Assembly: GCA_016720595.1 (NCBI GenBank)
Contig: JADKKI010000009.1
Location: 186,001 to 250,000 of the forward strand
DNA length: 64,000 bases
Reading direction: 5' to 3'
Source of the DNA: Myxococcales bacterium
Lineage (GTDB): Bacteria; Myxococcota_A; Polyangia; Haliangiales; Haliangiaceae
A program made the translations under genes and the position numbers. Positions 52,247 through 60,991 of the stretch are shown piece after piece (the stretch's first letter is position 1; every line of letters starts with the position of its first letter). The notes under the pieces are model-generated. The model did no database searches. It saw nothing but the letters and a program-made list of their open reading frames with translations, and was not told the origin of the DNA.

Positions 52247-52990
52247 TCACCCGCGGACCGGCGTGCCAAACGCCTTCTCGCCGTGGTCACTCGCCGCGGC
52301 CTGCCGCCGCCGACGCCGACGTACCGCCGTGGTCCACTCGACCGCGTTCTCCGCCGCGGCGCGAAACAGCGCGTACATGCCACCCTCGGGAGCCGGCTCG
52401 TGCGGTGGCTGCGTGGGGGTGACGTTCGGGAGCACCATCTCGATCGACATCACCCCGCCGCCGACATGGATCGTCCGATCGGGAGAGATCGCGGCGATCA
52501 GCGCGGCCATCGAGTTGTTCGAGCCGAGCACCTCGCAGCGAAAGCGCTCGATGCCGCGCTCCGCGGCGGCCGCACACAAGCGGAGGAACAGCAGCTTGCC
52601 GAGGCCCTTGCCCTGCGCCGCATCAGCGACCGCGACCGCGGCCTCGGCGGTGGCGTGGTGATCGGGGAGGCGAATGAACCGCGCGATGCCGAGGCCGACC
52701 GGGTTGCCGGCGCCATCGCCGTCCTCCCGCACCGCACCGATGGCGAAGTGCAGCTCGTGATCGATCTCGGTGAGGTACTTGAGCTCGTCCTCGGACAGCG
52801 CGGCCTTGGTGCCAAGGAACCGCGCGTAGCGAGACTCGGCGGACCATCCGTTGAAGCCCTTCTCGAGGATCGGCTTGTCCTCCGGGCACACCAGGCGCAG
52901 CACCACCGGGGTGCCGTCGCGCAGGGTGACGCGCTCGACGTAGTCGGAGGTGAAGTGCCGCGGCGCGTCCACGACCCGAGGATCTAGCAC
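52247..52990 (-). CDS. GNAT family acetyltransferase
   Basis: 247 residues if GTG 52990 is used; this avoids overlap with the divergent gene, though the frame is open to 53053. RDGTPVVLRLVCPEDKPIL opens the domain, VADAAQGKGLGKLLFLRL is the acetyl-CoA pyrophosphate-binding motif A, and RCEVLGSNNSMAALIAA follows. The style (GxxVxLRxxxPEDxxxL...F..LS..SRYxRF) matches the GNAT domain of Pat-like protein acetyltransferases. A basic tail (RRRRRRQAAASDHG) ends it. Confidence 0.83.
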   Translation of the reverse strand: MLDPRVVDAPRHFTSDYVERVTLRDGTPVVLRLVCPEDKPILEKGFNGWSAESRYARFLGTKAALSEDELKYLTEIDHELHFAIGAVREDGDGAGNPVGLGIARFIRLPDHHATAEAAVAVADAAQGKGLGKLLFLRLCAAAAERGIERFRCEVLGSNNSMAALIAAISPDRTIHVGGGVMSIEMVLPNVTPTQPPHEPAPEGGMYALFRAAAENAVEWTTAVRRRRRRQAAASDHGEKAFGTPVRG

Positions 52991-53033
52991 GGCATCCGCG
53001 ACGCCCGTATCACGGAACGGATAGGTTCGTGTG

Positions 53034-53276
53034 ATGTCCGAGCCCGAGCGCACCTATTCGATCGTGGTCCGCGTGCGACGCACGATCATCGAAGAGGTCC
53101 ACGTCTGGGTCCCCGTGACCGAAGGCGTGGTGACCGACGACCATGTCGATGGCAAGAAGGTGTTTGCCGAGGCGGTCCGGATCGGCGCGAGCGGCGATCA
53201 TCGCTGGCGTCGCGAGGGCGAGCCCGTGATCGAGGTTCACCCGGAGCAGACGCCTCCGCCCGAATACGACAACTGA
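53034..53276 (+). CDS. Small protein of unknown function
   Basis: 80 residues from ATG 53034 (a GTG precedes it directly). Compact alpha/beta-looking sequence (RTYSIVVRVRRTIIEEVHVWVPV, GKKVFAEAVRIG) with a Pro-rich end. The strand pattern suggests a single small domain; no family recognised. Confidence 0.6.
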   Translation: MSEPERTYSIVVRVRRTIIEEVHVWVPVTEGVVTDDHVDGKKVFAEAVRIGASGDHRWRREGEPVIEVHPEQTPPPEYDN

Positions 53277-53287
53277 CGCGGCGTCGG

Positions 53288-54595
53288 TCAGGCCGCGGCG
53301 GAGAAGAACCGGGCGCGATCGACGGTCGGCTCGTTGAACAGTGCGCGGTGATGCGCGGCACCGTCCAGGATGCAGCTCGGGATCGGTAGCTTCGCGCGCT
53401 CGAGCAACGTGATCGTGCGTGCCGGACCGATCGCATCGACGAGCACCGATGGTGGCGCCCAGTTGAAGCCGAAGCCCATGATGCGATCGATGTCTCGCGG
53501 CCGCGCGACGACCTCCCCGACCAGGCCGAGGCCATACGAGATGTAGCCGAGCATGATCCTTCGCAGGAGGTCAGCCTCCTTGCCCTCGGCGGTGCACATG
53601 ACCTCCATCGCCCCGAGGTGATCACCGGCCCGGATCGCCGACTTCATCGATTCGACGAACGTCGGCATCCGAGGCGAGGCCTCGGCGAGCGGTCGGTAGT
53701 CACCGCTGGCCGGGTCGAGGACGAAGTGCTTCGCATCGGCGCCCTTGCCCTCGATGCGGAAGAACCCGCCCTTGTCGCGGGTCTTGCGGCCGAGGTGACC
53801 GCGGTCGATTCCGCGCTGCATGTAGGCCGGCAGTCGGAACTGATCGTGCGCGGTGTCGTAGGTGGTGGCCCACAAGTTGTCGACGATCGCCTTGTGCACA
53901 TCCCACCCCACGAGGTCGATGGTCGCCAGAGGAGACAGTGAGCGGCCGGTGTGCGGCCCCACGAGCTGGTCCATGAACGCGACGCCGTGCTCCTCGGCGA
54001 GCTGTGCGACCTCGTTCAGGACCTTGAAACCGAGTCGGTTCCCGGCGAACCCCGGCGTGTCCGCGGTCTCCACGACCTCGCGGCCGGCGACCGACTGCAG
54101 GAACTCTCGCGCCACGGCGACCACGCCCGGATCCGTCTCCCGGTGCGGAATCAGCTCGCATCCGAGGATGACCGTCGGAGGATTGAACAGGTGCATCCCG
54201 AGGAAGTTGCTCCGGAACTCCTTACTGAGGCTGCCACACAGCCCTGCGATCGAGAGGCCGGAGGAGACGGTCGCGACGATCGTGTCGGGCGCGCGCATCC
54301 GATCGATCATCCCGAAGATGTCGCGCTTGACCTGCGGATCTTCGGACACCGCCTCCAGCACCAGGTCCGCGTCGCGTAGCGCGTGACCGAGATCGGACAC
54401 GTACGTCCCGCACGAGATGTTGGCCGACGCCTTGCCCTTCGTGAGCTGCTCGGCGCGAGCTTTGCCGGCTTCGGCCTTCTCGAGCGTTCGGGCGAGGAAG
54501 ACCGTTGGAATCCCGGCGGCGGCAAACACCGCACCCGAACCGGAACCCATCGCACCGTTTGCGCCCAGGACGACAACCTTACGGATCGATCTCAT
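53288..54595 (-). CDS. 3-hydroxyacyl-CoA dehydrogenase
   Basis: 435 residues from ATG 54595 (MRSIRKVVVLGANGAMGSG, the NAD-binding GxxxxMGxG loop). ADLVLEAVSEDPQVKRDIF, ATVSSGLSIAGL, GMHLFNPPTVILGCELIPH (with the catalytic His) and DTPGFAGNRLGFKVLNE are the family motifs; a second C-terminal helical domain follows. It oxidises 3-hydroxyacyl-CoA in fatty acid breakdown. No hydratase domain, so a partner enzyme must be encoded elsewhere. Confidence 0.92.
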   Translation of the reverse strand: MRSIRKVVVLGANGAMGSGSGAVFAAAGIPTVFLARTLEKAEAGKARAEQLTKGKASANISCGTYVSDLGHALRDADLVLEAVSEDPQVKRDIFGMIDRMRAPDTIVATVSSGLSIAGLCGSLSKEFRSNFLGMHLFNPPTVILGCELIPHRETDPGVVAVAREFLQSVAGREVVETADTPGFAGNRLGFKVLNEVAQLAEEHGVAFMDQLVGPHTGRSLSPLATIDLVGWDVHKAIVDNLWATTYDTAHDQFRLPAYMQRGIDRGHLGRKTRDKGGFFRIEGKGADAKHFVLDPASGDYRPLAEASPRMPTFVESMKSAIRAGDHLGAMEVMCTAEGKEADLLRRIMLGYISYGLGLVGEVVARPRDIDRIMGFGFNWAPPSVLVDAIGPARTITLLERAKLPIPSCILDGAAHHRALFNEPTVDRARFFSAAA

Positions 54596-54636
54596 GCCCG
54601 CGAGTCGAAGCAAGACTCGTACCCTGCTCAGCGGGC
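54596..54636 (-). promoter_or_regulatory. Nested inverted repeats upstream of the hydroxyacyl-CoA dehydrogenase
   Basis: CGAGTC/GACTCG (54601-54606, 54614-54619, 7-base spacer) lies inside GCCCGC/GCGGGC (54596-54601, 54631-54636). Position right before the start codon fits an operator for a fatty-acid-responsive repressor or a leader hairpin; no regulator is adjacent. Confidence 0.35.
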
Positions 54637-54776
54637 ACCTCCGCGACCCGTCTTGCCGGTCCTCGCCGGACGCATTCGGTGCGTGTTGACCTCGTCCGGA
54701 GATGTGGTGTGCGCTGGTGAACCGAGCGTGCGTCGCCGCGCCCGACGCCCCGTGCCGGGTAACTGCTGACTCGCGA

Positions 54777-57700
54777 TCAGAACGTCAGGCGGAACCCGAT
54801 GCGAGCGGAGGTCGGTGCGTAGCGGCTGGTGGTGCGGCCGAAGTTCGGATTGCGTGCGGTGGGCACGGAGGTCTCGTTGCCGCGGCCGTCGATGGTCTTC
54901 GCCCAGATCAGATCCCCGTAGGTGCCCCCGACGATCGGGTTGACGTTGTTCTCGCCGCCGCCGCTGCGGAACTGCGGTGCGTACGTCTGGTCCACGTCGA
55001 ACGTCGCCTGCCGGTTGTAGAGGTTGAAGATGTCGGCGAACACCTCGCCGCTCACGCCCTTGGACAGCTTGCGCGCATACGCGAGGTGGACGTCGACGCC
55101 GTGCTCCATGTCCCCGCGCTTGAGCGCGCCGCGCGGGAGCAGGAACGACTCATCGGCACCGTACAGATAGTGGGCTCCGAGAGCGTTCTGCGGGATCCCG
55201 GACAGCAGGCGCACCCGCCCGCCGATCGTCAGGTTCTGCTCCTTCCCGATATCGAACGTGTAGAAGCCGTCGACCTTGACCGAGTGCGGGCGATCCTGGG
55301 GCAGCCGGCCGCTGCGGTTCGCGAGCAGCTCGATCAGATCGTACTGCGACGAGATGTTCGGATCGATCTGCCCGTTGTCGTACGAGATCGAGCCGGGATA
55401 GTTCCCCTCCGTGCGCGAGTGCGTGTACGAGGCCTGGAGCATCAGGCCGCGCGAGAACTGGTGCGCGAGCGAGATCTCGAGCGCGTCGTAGCTGCGCTCC
55501 GGCTTGTCGAACACGCGGATGCCCTTGTAGAGGTCCAGCTGCTTCTGGAGCCGCGTCTTGAGCGTGGGATCGTCGGTGCGCGCGATCCGGTCCTCGAGCT
55601 TGTGCTGCTCGCCCGCCGAGAACTCGCCGGGGTTCGCGATGATGTACGTCTGCGCACCATCGGTGGAGACATCCTCGATCACGCGCCCGAGGCGGCGGTT
55701 CTGGTAGCTGATGCCGAGCTTGAGATCGGGCGCGAGCTGGTACTCGGCGCCGAGCAAGAGCTCGTCCATGTACTGCGCCTTGATCCCCGGTGCCACGAGC
55801 ACGCCGCTCGAGCCGAGCAGCTGCTCCTGATCCGGGGCGCCACTCGGGTTGAGGCAGCCGTTGCCGTCCGCGCCTCCGATCTTGGGATCGTTCGGGCCGC
55901 ACGGCGCGCCGTTCGCGGTGTTGAACGTCTGCACGTAGCTGACCTCGCCGCCAAACGAGCGGTCGTTGATGTCCATCGGGATCGCCTCGAAGAAGCGGCC
56001 CCACGAGGCGAACACCTTCGAGCGGCCTTCCTCGGTGGGATCCCAGATCACGCCGAGGCGCGGCGCGATATTGCCGCGGAGGTTCATCGCGTCCTTGCCG
56101 TAGCGGTTGCCGGTCAGCGGATCGAGCGTGCCGCGCAGGTCCTTCGCATAGCGCAGCCGCTGCTCCTCGTAGCGCGCGCCCGCATTGACCGTCAGGTTGC
56201 GGCGGATCCGCCACGAATCGCGCAGGTACGCCGACCAGTTGATCGATTCGCCGGCGACCACGGTCCCCGGTGCGCCGACGGTGCCCGAGAGGTAGTCGCA
56301 CGCGAAGGTCAGCGTGCCGGGGGCCCCGTTCGTGGGGTTCGGATCCTCGGTGTGGCACATCTGATCGAAGCGAGGTTCCTTGGCATCGGGCGGCGCGAGC
56401 TGCACCCAGCGCGTCACGCGGATCTGCGTTCCCACGGAGTTCTGGATGAACGCGCCGCCCGAGTAGAGCCGCGCGGTCTCCTTCTGATCCTGCTCGAAAT
56501 CGAGGCCGGCCTTGAGCTCGTGGCCGCCGAACAGCTTGCCGCGCTGAGTGACCCCGACGCGCGCCATGCGGCGATCCTCGCGATCGCGCGAGATCGCACC
56601 GGGCCCACCGATCGCGTAGGACTGCGGTGAGCTCATCGGGCAGTTGGTGATGAACGGGTACGGATCGGGGCCCGCTCCCGGAGTGTTGTTCGCGCAGTCC
56701 CTCGCGGTCTTCTGCGATTCGCCGCCGAGCGCCGTCCACACGCCGAGATCGCCGTCCTGGAGGATCTGGCGGGGCTGGTTGTCGAGAGAAGGATCGATCG
56801 AGCCGGAGTTGTTGGTGGACCGGTGCCACGCGACCAGGCCCTCGACCTCGGTGCGATCATTGTTGAGCTTCGAGGTCCAGCGCAGCGCCATGTCGGTGGT
56901 GAGGCCGCTGGTGCGGCCGCCCGAGGAGGGCAGGCCGTAGAGCCCCGGTGTCTCGCTCTTCTCGGGGACCGCGATCACCGAGAACTGCGCCTGATCCTTC
57001 GGCGTCACCGCGAGGTTGAGCTTGCCGAGCGCGGAGTACAGCTGCGAGCGCGCGCTGCGGTGCTCGGTGTCGACCTTGTCGGTGATGTAGAAGCCGGTCT
57101 CGGGATCGATGTCGGGGCTGCCATCTGCGTAGCCGCCGGCAGACGGGAGGCGCGGATCACAGGTCGAGAGCTCGCCGCTCGGGAGCCGCGCCCGGCAATC
57201 GGTCTGTCGCTTGGTCACGCGCGTGTAGTCGGTGCGGCCGAGCTGGGGCGCGAACCCGACGTAGAAGAACAGCTTGTCCTTGATGATCGGACCGCCGAGA
57301 TCGAAGCCGAAGTCCGCCGAGTACGCCCGATCCGAGGTCAGATCGATCGAGGACGAGTTGCTCGGCGTGGACTTGCCCTTCCGCGCGAGGATCGATGGGG
57401 AGATCGTGCCGAACACGCTGCCCCGGAAGGTGTTCGAGCCGGTCTTGGTGACGACATTGATGATGCCGCCGATCGCGCGGCCCCACTCCGCGTTGTAGCC
57501 ACCCGCGATGACCTCCGTCTCCTCGATGAACTCGGAGAGCACCGGGGTGCCCAGCGAGCCGTAGGTCAGGCCCGTGATGTCGATGCCATCGACGAGGTAG
57601 CGGTTCTCGAGGGAGGTGGAGCCGGAGAACGCGATCCCCACGCCATCGTTGTGCGCGCCGGCCTGGGTCCCGGCCGCGCTCTCGAGGCCGCGCCCGGGCG

Positions 57701-58130
57701 TGGGAACCTTCTCGATGAACTTGCGATCGAACTTGCTGCCGCGCGTGGTGGTGGTCGGGTTGATCTGCGGTGGCCGATCGTGGATCTCCACGATCTGCGG
57801 GCCGCCAGTCAACGCGAGGGACTGGTGCACGGTCACCACATCGTTGGCACCGACGTGGATGCCTCGCCTCGTGACGACGAGCTGATCGACATAGAAGGTG
57901 ATCGCGTAGTCGCCGGGCAAGAGGTCGGTGATCTTGTAGGTGCCGTCGGCGTCCGTGAGGGCGTTCTGCGGCTCCGGCGTGGCGCCGGTCGCCACTACGG
58001 TGACACCGGCGAGCGGCTCCTTCGTCTTCTTGTCGAGGACGCGGCCCTCGACGGCGCCGGTGGTGACGGATTGTGCGTAGGCCGAGCCCGCCAGTGCGAC
58101 GAGGATCAGGATCGTGAGTCTCGCGTGCAT
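54777..58130 (-). CDS. Oar-like TonB-dependent receptor with carboxypeptidase-regulatory N-domain
   Basis: 1117 residues from ATG 58130; ribosome site GGGAG just before. Signal peptide MHARLTILILVALAGSAYAQ, then a CarboxypepD_reg domain (about 25-100: GAVEGRVLDKKTKEPLAGVTVVATG). The plug (about 105-235) contains RGSKFDRKF, SLENRYLVDGIDITG, EFIEETEVIAGGYNAEWGRAIGGIINVVTKTG. The remainder is the beta-barrel and ends RIGFRLTF with the terminal Phe used by BAM. Related to OmpA-related Oar proteins of Myxococcus; substrate unknown (peptides or glycans likely). Confidence 0.92.
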   Translation of the reverse strand: MHARLTILILVALAGSAYAQSVTTGAVEGRVLDKKTKEPLAGVTVVATGATPEPQNALTDADGTYKITDLLPGDYAITFYVDQLVVTRRGIHVGANDVVTVHQSLALTGGPQIVEIHDRPPQINPTTTTRGSKFDRKFIEKVPTPGRGLESAAGTQAGAHNDGVGIAFSGSTSLENRYLVDGIDITGLTYGSLGTPVLSEFIEETEVIAGGYNAEWGRAIGGIINVVTKTGSNTFRGSVFGTISPSILARKGKSTPSNSSSIDLTSDRAYSADFGFDLGGPIIKDKLFFYVGFAPQLGRTDYTRVTKRQTDCRARLPSGELSTCDPRLPSAGGYADGSPDIDPETGFYITDKVDTEHRSARSQLYSALGKLNLAVTPKDQAQFSVIAVPEKSETPGLYGLPSSGGRTSGLTTDMALRWTSKLNNDRTEVEGLVAWHRSTNNSGSIDPSLDNQPRQILQDGDLGVWTALGGESQKTARDCANNTPGAGPDPYPFITNCPMSSPQSYAIGGPGAISRDREDRRMARVGVTQRGKLFGGHELKAGLDFEQDQKETARLYSGGAFIQNSVGTQIRVTRWVQLAPPDAKEPRFDQMCHTEDPNPTNGAPGTLTFACDYLSGTVGAPGTVVAGESINWSAYLRDSWRIRRNLTVNAGARYEEQRLRYAKDLRGTLDPLTGNRYGKDAMNLRGNIAPRLGVIWDPTEEGRSKVFASWGRFFEAIPMDINDRSFGGEVSYVQTFNTANGAPCGPNDPKIGGADGNGCLNPSGAPDQEQLLGSSGVLVAPGIKAQYMDELLLGAEYQLAPDLKLGISYQNRRLGRVIEDVSTDGAQTYIIANPGEFSAGEQHKLEDRIARTDDPTLKTRLQKQLDLYKGIRVFDKPERSYDALEISLAHQFSRGLMLQASYTHSRTEGNYPGSISYDNGQIDPNISSQYDLIELLANRSGRLPQDRPHSVKVDGFYTFDIGKEQNLTIGGRVRLLSGIPQNALGAHYLYGADESFLLPRGALKRGDMEHGVDVHLAYARKLSKGVSGEVFADIFNLYNRQATFDVDQTYAPQFRSGGGENNVNPIVGGTYGDLIWAKTIDGRGNETSVPTARNPNFGRTTSRYAPTSARIGFRLTF

Positions 58131-58297
58131 TCGTGATCTCCCTCCTTCATCGATAAGGGAGGCGCGCGGTGCTCGATACGTGATGGCGATGAGGGCGCGT
58201 GACACGGCGCGTGCGACAGTCGCAGCGGTGTCGCAGCCACGAGCACGGCCCGCGTTCGCGATGCGCGCGCACCGCAGCTGCGACGTATGATCAGCGC

Positions 58298-58975
58298 GTG
58301 ACGACCCTCCGATCGCTGACCGCGGACATCACCCGATGCCGCAGGTGCGCGCGGCTGGTGACCTGTCGCGAGGCCGCTGCGGAGGCACCGCCGAAGCGCT
58401 TTCTCGACGAGGATTATTGGGCGAAGCCGGTGCCCGGGTTCGGGGATCCGAAGGCGCGGCTCCTGGTGGTGGGGCTCGCGCCGGCGGCGCACGGCGGCAA
58501 TCGCACGGGGCGCGTGTTCACCGGGGATCGCTCGGGCGACTGGCTCTACGGAGCGCTTCATCGCGCGGGCTACGCCAGCCAGGCCGCCTCCACGGGCCGG
58601 CGCGATGGGATGACGCTGACCGATGCGTATGTCGCCTGCATCGTGCGCTGCGCTCCGCCGGGCAATCACCCCACGCCGGCGGAGCGCGATCGCTGCGTGC
58701 CGTGGTTCGCGGCCGAGCTCGAGCTGCTGCCGCGCGTGCGTGTCGTGCTCGCGCTCGGTGCGTTCGCCTGGGACGGGTTCCTGCTCGCGGCGTCACGTCT
58801 CGGGCACGCCTCGCCGAAACCGCGCCCGAAGTTCGCACACGGTGCGCGCGCGACGATCGGACCGTACGAGCTGGTCGCGAGCTATCACGTCAGCCAGCAG
58901 AACACGTTCACGGGGCGCCTCACCGAGCCGATGCTCGATGCGGTGTTCGCGACCGCGCGATCGCTCGCGGCCTGA
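58298..58975 (+). CDS. Family-5 (UDGb-type) uracil-DNA glycosylase
   Basis: 225 residues from GTG 58298. Iron-sulfur cluster Cys are near the N-terminus (C14, C17 and C23 in ITRCRRCARLVTC) and in VRCAPPGNHPTPAERDRC. The motif GLAPAAHGGNRTGRVFTGD is the UDGb form of the glycosylase active site and ASYHVSQQNTF the C-terminal His motif. Removes uracil and other deaminated bases from DNA. Confidence 0.9.
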   Translation: MTTLRSLTADITRCRRCARLVTCREAAAEAPPKRFLDEDYWAKPVPGFGDPKARLLVVGLAPAAHGGNRTGRVFTGDRSGDWLYGALHRAGYASQAASTGRRDGMTLTDAYVACIVRCAPPGNHPTPAERDRCVPWFAAELELLPRVRVVLALGAFAWDGFLLAASRLGHASPKPRPKFAHGARATIGPYELVASYHVSQQNTFTGRLTEPMLDAVFATARSLAA

Positions 58976-58988
58976 GCTCGTCGAAGCG

Positions 58989-60155
58989 CTACGGGCACAG
59001 ATCGTAGAGCGCGCCATCGTTGATCGTGGTGCCGATCCCGAGCTGACCGGCCGTGTTCCAGCCGAAGCAGCGCCACCGCGGCGCGGCGTCCATGGTCAAG
59101 CCGCACGCGTGGTGCCCGCCCAGGATCCACGTCGAGTACGTGCCCGGGATACTGGTGGGAACCGCGGCCTCGGTCAGACCCAGAGCCACGAAGCCGCCGT
59201 AGGAGTCGTGACCCCAGCATCGGACGTTGCCCGCGGCGGTACCCGCGCAGGCGCGCTCCCAGTTTGCCTGCAGCCACGCATAGGGGAGATCGCCGTTGAT
59301 CCGCGATGGCACAGCCCCGATGTCGAGCCCATTGGTCCCCGTGAACCACGGATGGCCCCAGCAGTAGACGAACCCGTCCTGCTTGATCGCGCACGAGAAG
59401 CCCTTGTCGAGATCGCCGCCGACGGCGACCGTATCCCAGTCGGTGGCCGCACCGACGGGCGCGGGGTTCGCGACCACCGCTCCTTCGATGAGGCCCGCCT
59501 GCCCGAGGGAGCCGCTCCGGTTGGTTCCCCAGCAGTGAAGGGTCCCATCGGTCTTGACCCCGCAGCTGTGGTCGGCGCCGAAGCTGAGCGATCGCCAGAC
59601 GCTGCCGGTGGGATCGATCGGGCTGGTGCCGTCGAGCTCCCACCAGTTCTTGAACGTGAGATCGCCGAGCGCCGCGCGCACCGGGTGTGAGGGCCCGCTT
59701 GCCACGGGTACGAGGCTCCCGGCATTTCCCCAGCGGTACTCCTGACCGGCGCGAATGCCGATCGCGGGCGAGTAGTAGTAGAGGTAGATCTGTTCCCAAC
59801 CACCACCATCGTCAGCGCGTTCCGGGCTCGAGCGGTTCGTCATCCCATCCTGGTCACCGAGTCCGAGCTGACCGCCCGTGTTGTTCCCTGCGCACCAGCG
59901 GGTTCCACCCGTCCCGAGGTAGCAGGTGCTGCGGTGGCCGAGGAACAGTGCGTTCACCGGCTCGACCGAACACGTTCCATCGCAGCGCGCGCAGCGGCCG
60001 CACTCGAGATCGGTCGTGCAGGCCTGTCCGACCGGCGTGTCGATCGGCGCATCGACCCCGCCGTCTCCGTTTCCTCGGCTTGAATCCGACGCGTCGAAGC
60101 CGAGCCTGCCGCACGCCGAGAGGAGCACGGTGACGAACGCCACGGACCCTCGCAC
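58989..60155 (-). CDS. RCC1-repeat lipoprotein
   Basis: 388 residues; lipoprotein signal MRGSVAFVTVLLSAC, Cys 15, acidic linker, a Cys cluster (CTTDLECGRCARCDGTC), then RCC1/BLIP-II repeats: GGQLGLGDQDG, HSCGVKTDGTLHCWG, GSLGQAG, CAIKQDGFVYCWG, CAGTAAGNVRCWG, CGLTMD and GQLGIG. A seven-bladed propeller on the cell surface is likely. Such proteins are plentiful in myxobacteria and of unknown role. Confidence 0.87.
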   Translation of the reverse strand: MRGSVAFVTVLLSACGRLGFDASDSSRGNGDGGVDAPIDTPVGQACTTDLECGRCARCDGTCSVEPVNALFLGHRSTCYLGTGGTRWCAGNNTGGQLGLGDQDGMTNRSSPERADDGGGWEQIYLYYYSPAIGIRAGQEYRWGNAGSLVPVASGPSHPVRAALGDLTFKNWWELDGTSPIDPTGSVWRSLSFGADHSCGVKTDGTLHCWGTNRSGSLGQAGLIEGAVVANPAPVGAATDWDTVAVGGDLDKGFSCAIKQDGFVYCWGHPWFTGTNGLDIGAVPSRINGDLPYAWLQANWERACAGTAAGNVRCWGHDSYGGFVALGLTEAAVPTSIPGTYSTWILGGHHACGLTMDAAPRWRCFGWNTAGQLGIGTTINDGALYDLCP

Positions 60156-60227
60156 GGCGCGATCGTAGCACCTCGTGCTAGACGCCCCGCAACAAGTTGC
60201 GACGACGGCTGTGCCGACGTGCGTCGG

Positions 60228-60653
60228 TCACGAGGTCCGCAGCTCCTTGCGGATCACCAGCCGCAGCCCGGACCATGTGTCATCGATCGCGCAGACCTTG
60301 TTGTCGACGAGCCCCGTCGGCAGGGCGACATCGCGGATGGTCTGCTCGGTGATGTCGGTCGGAACTCCGGACGCCTTCTTGGGCCACGCGATCCAAAGCC
60401 CCGCCGCTTGCTGCATCCGGGGCCGGCAGCTCGCGATCTGGACCACCAGGTCGGCGCGGAGCTTGACGAACACCACGAGCACGTCGAACAGCGGGGGCTG
60501 GCGGGCGCGGCTGGCGAATCGCTGGATCACGGCCCCGGTGGGCAGCGCCCCGAGGACATCGTCGAAGCCCGCGGGCCCTCCGATCACGGTGACGCGATGC
60601 CCCTCCTTGATTCCCAGCTTCTGGGGCAACGGGGTCCCCGCATAGCCGACCAT
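60228..60653 (-). CDS. DUF3052 family protein
   Basis: 141 residues. MVGYAGTPLPQKLGIKEGHRV and the following VIGGPAGFDDVLGALPTG, DVLVVFVKLRADLV, GLWIAWPKKASG and DITEQTIRDVALPTGLVDNKVCAIDDTWSGLRLVIRK are the conserved DUF3052 sequence. Small cytoplasmic protein, role unknown. Confidence 0.9.
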   Translation of the reverse strand: MVGYAGTPLPQKLGIKEGHRVTVIGGPAGFDDVLGALPTGAVIQRFASRARQPPLFDVLVVFVKLRADLVVQIASCRPRMQQAAGLWIAWPKKASGVPTDITEQTIRDVALPTGLVDNKVCAIDDTWSGLRLVIRKELRTS

Positions 60654-60693
60654 GGAATGATCGTGCCATCGCGGGCGTCATTTCGGCGGTGCC

Positions 60694-60987
60694 ATGATCG
60701 ATTTCGGCGGTACGTGCGACCTCGCGGTGTGGTGCAAGCTCCTGCGTGACAAGGGCTGGTCCGGGCCGTTGATCGCGCGCACGCTCGGGAAGAGCGAGGG
60801 GTACGTCAACAACCTGGTCCGCGTGGTCGAGCGTGCGGCCCCGACGTTGCTACTGCGCTGGAAGGAAGAGCAGGCGGGGCAGGTGGAGCACGTGTGCGCG
60901 ACCGACTGGCTGGTCCAGGTCTGCTTGCTGCCGCACGAGCTGCAGGAGGCGGAGCTCGCGCACCGGATCCAGACGACCGCCCGGTGA
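60694..60987 (+). CDS. ParB/KorB-type helix-turn-helix protein
   Basis: 97 residues. WCKLLRDKGWSGPLIARTLG and KSEGYVNNLVRVVERAAPTLL form a helix-turn-helix like that of ParB/KorB proteins (LxxxGxSxxxIAxxLGKSxxYVxNLLR). Missing the ParB nuclease domain, so a stand-alone DNA-binding protein. Divergent from DUF3052 (40 bases) and convergent with the kinase. Confidence 0.7.
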   Translation: MIDFGGTCDLAVWCKLLRDKGWSGPLIARTLGKSEGYVNNLVRVVERAAPTLLLRWKEEQAGQVEHVCATDWLVQVCLLPHELQEAELAHRIQTTAR

Positions 60988-60991
60988 CGCG

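Noticed and set aside
54702..56630. A 642-codon open frame on the plus strand
   Set aside because: Antisense to the TonB-dependent receptor, whose domains are unambiguous.
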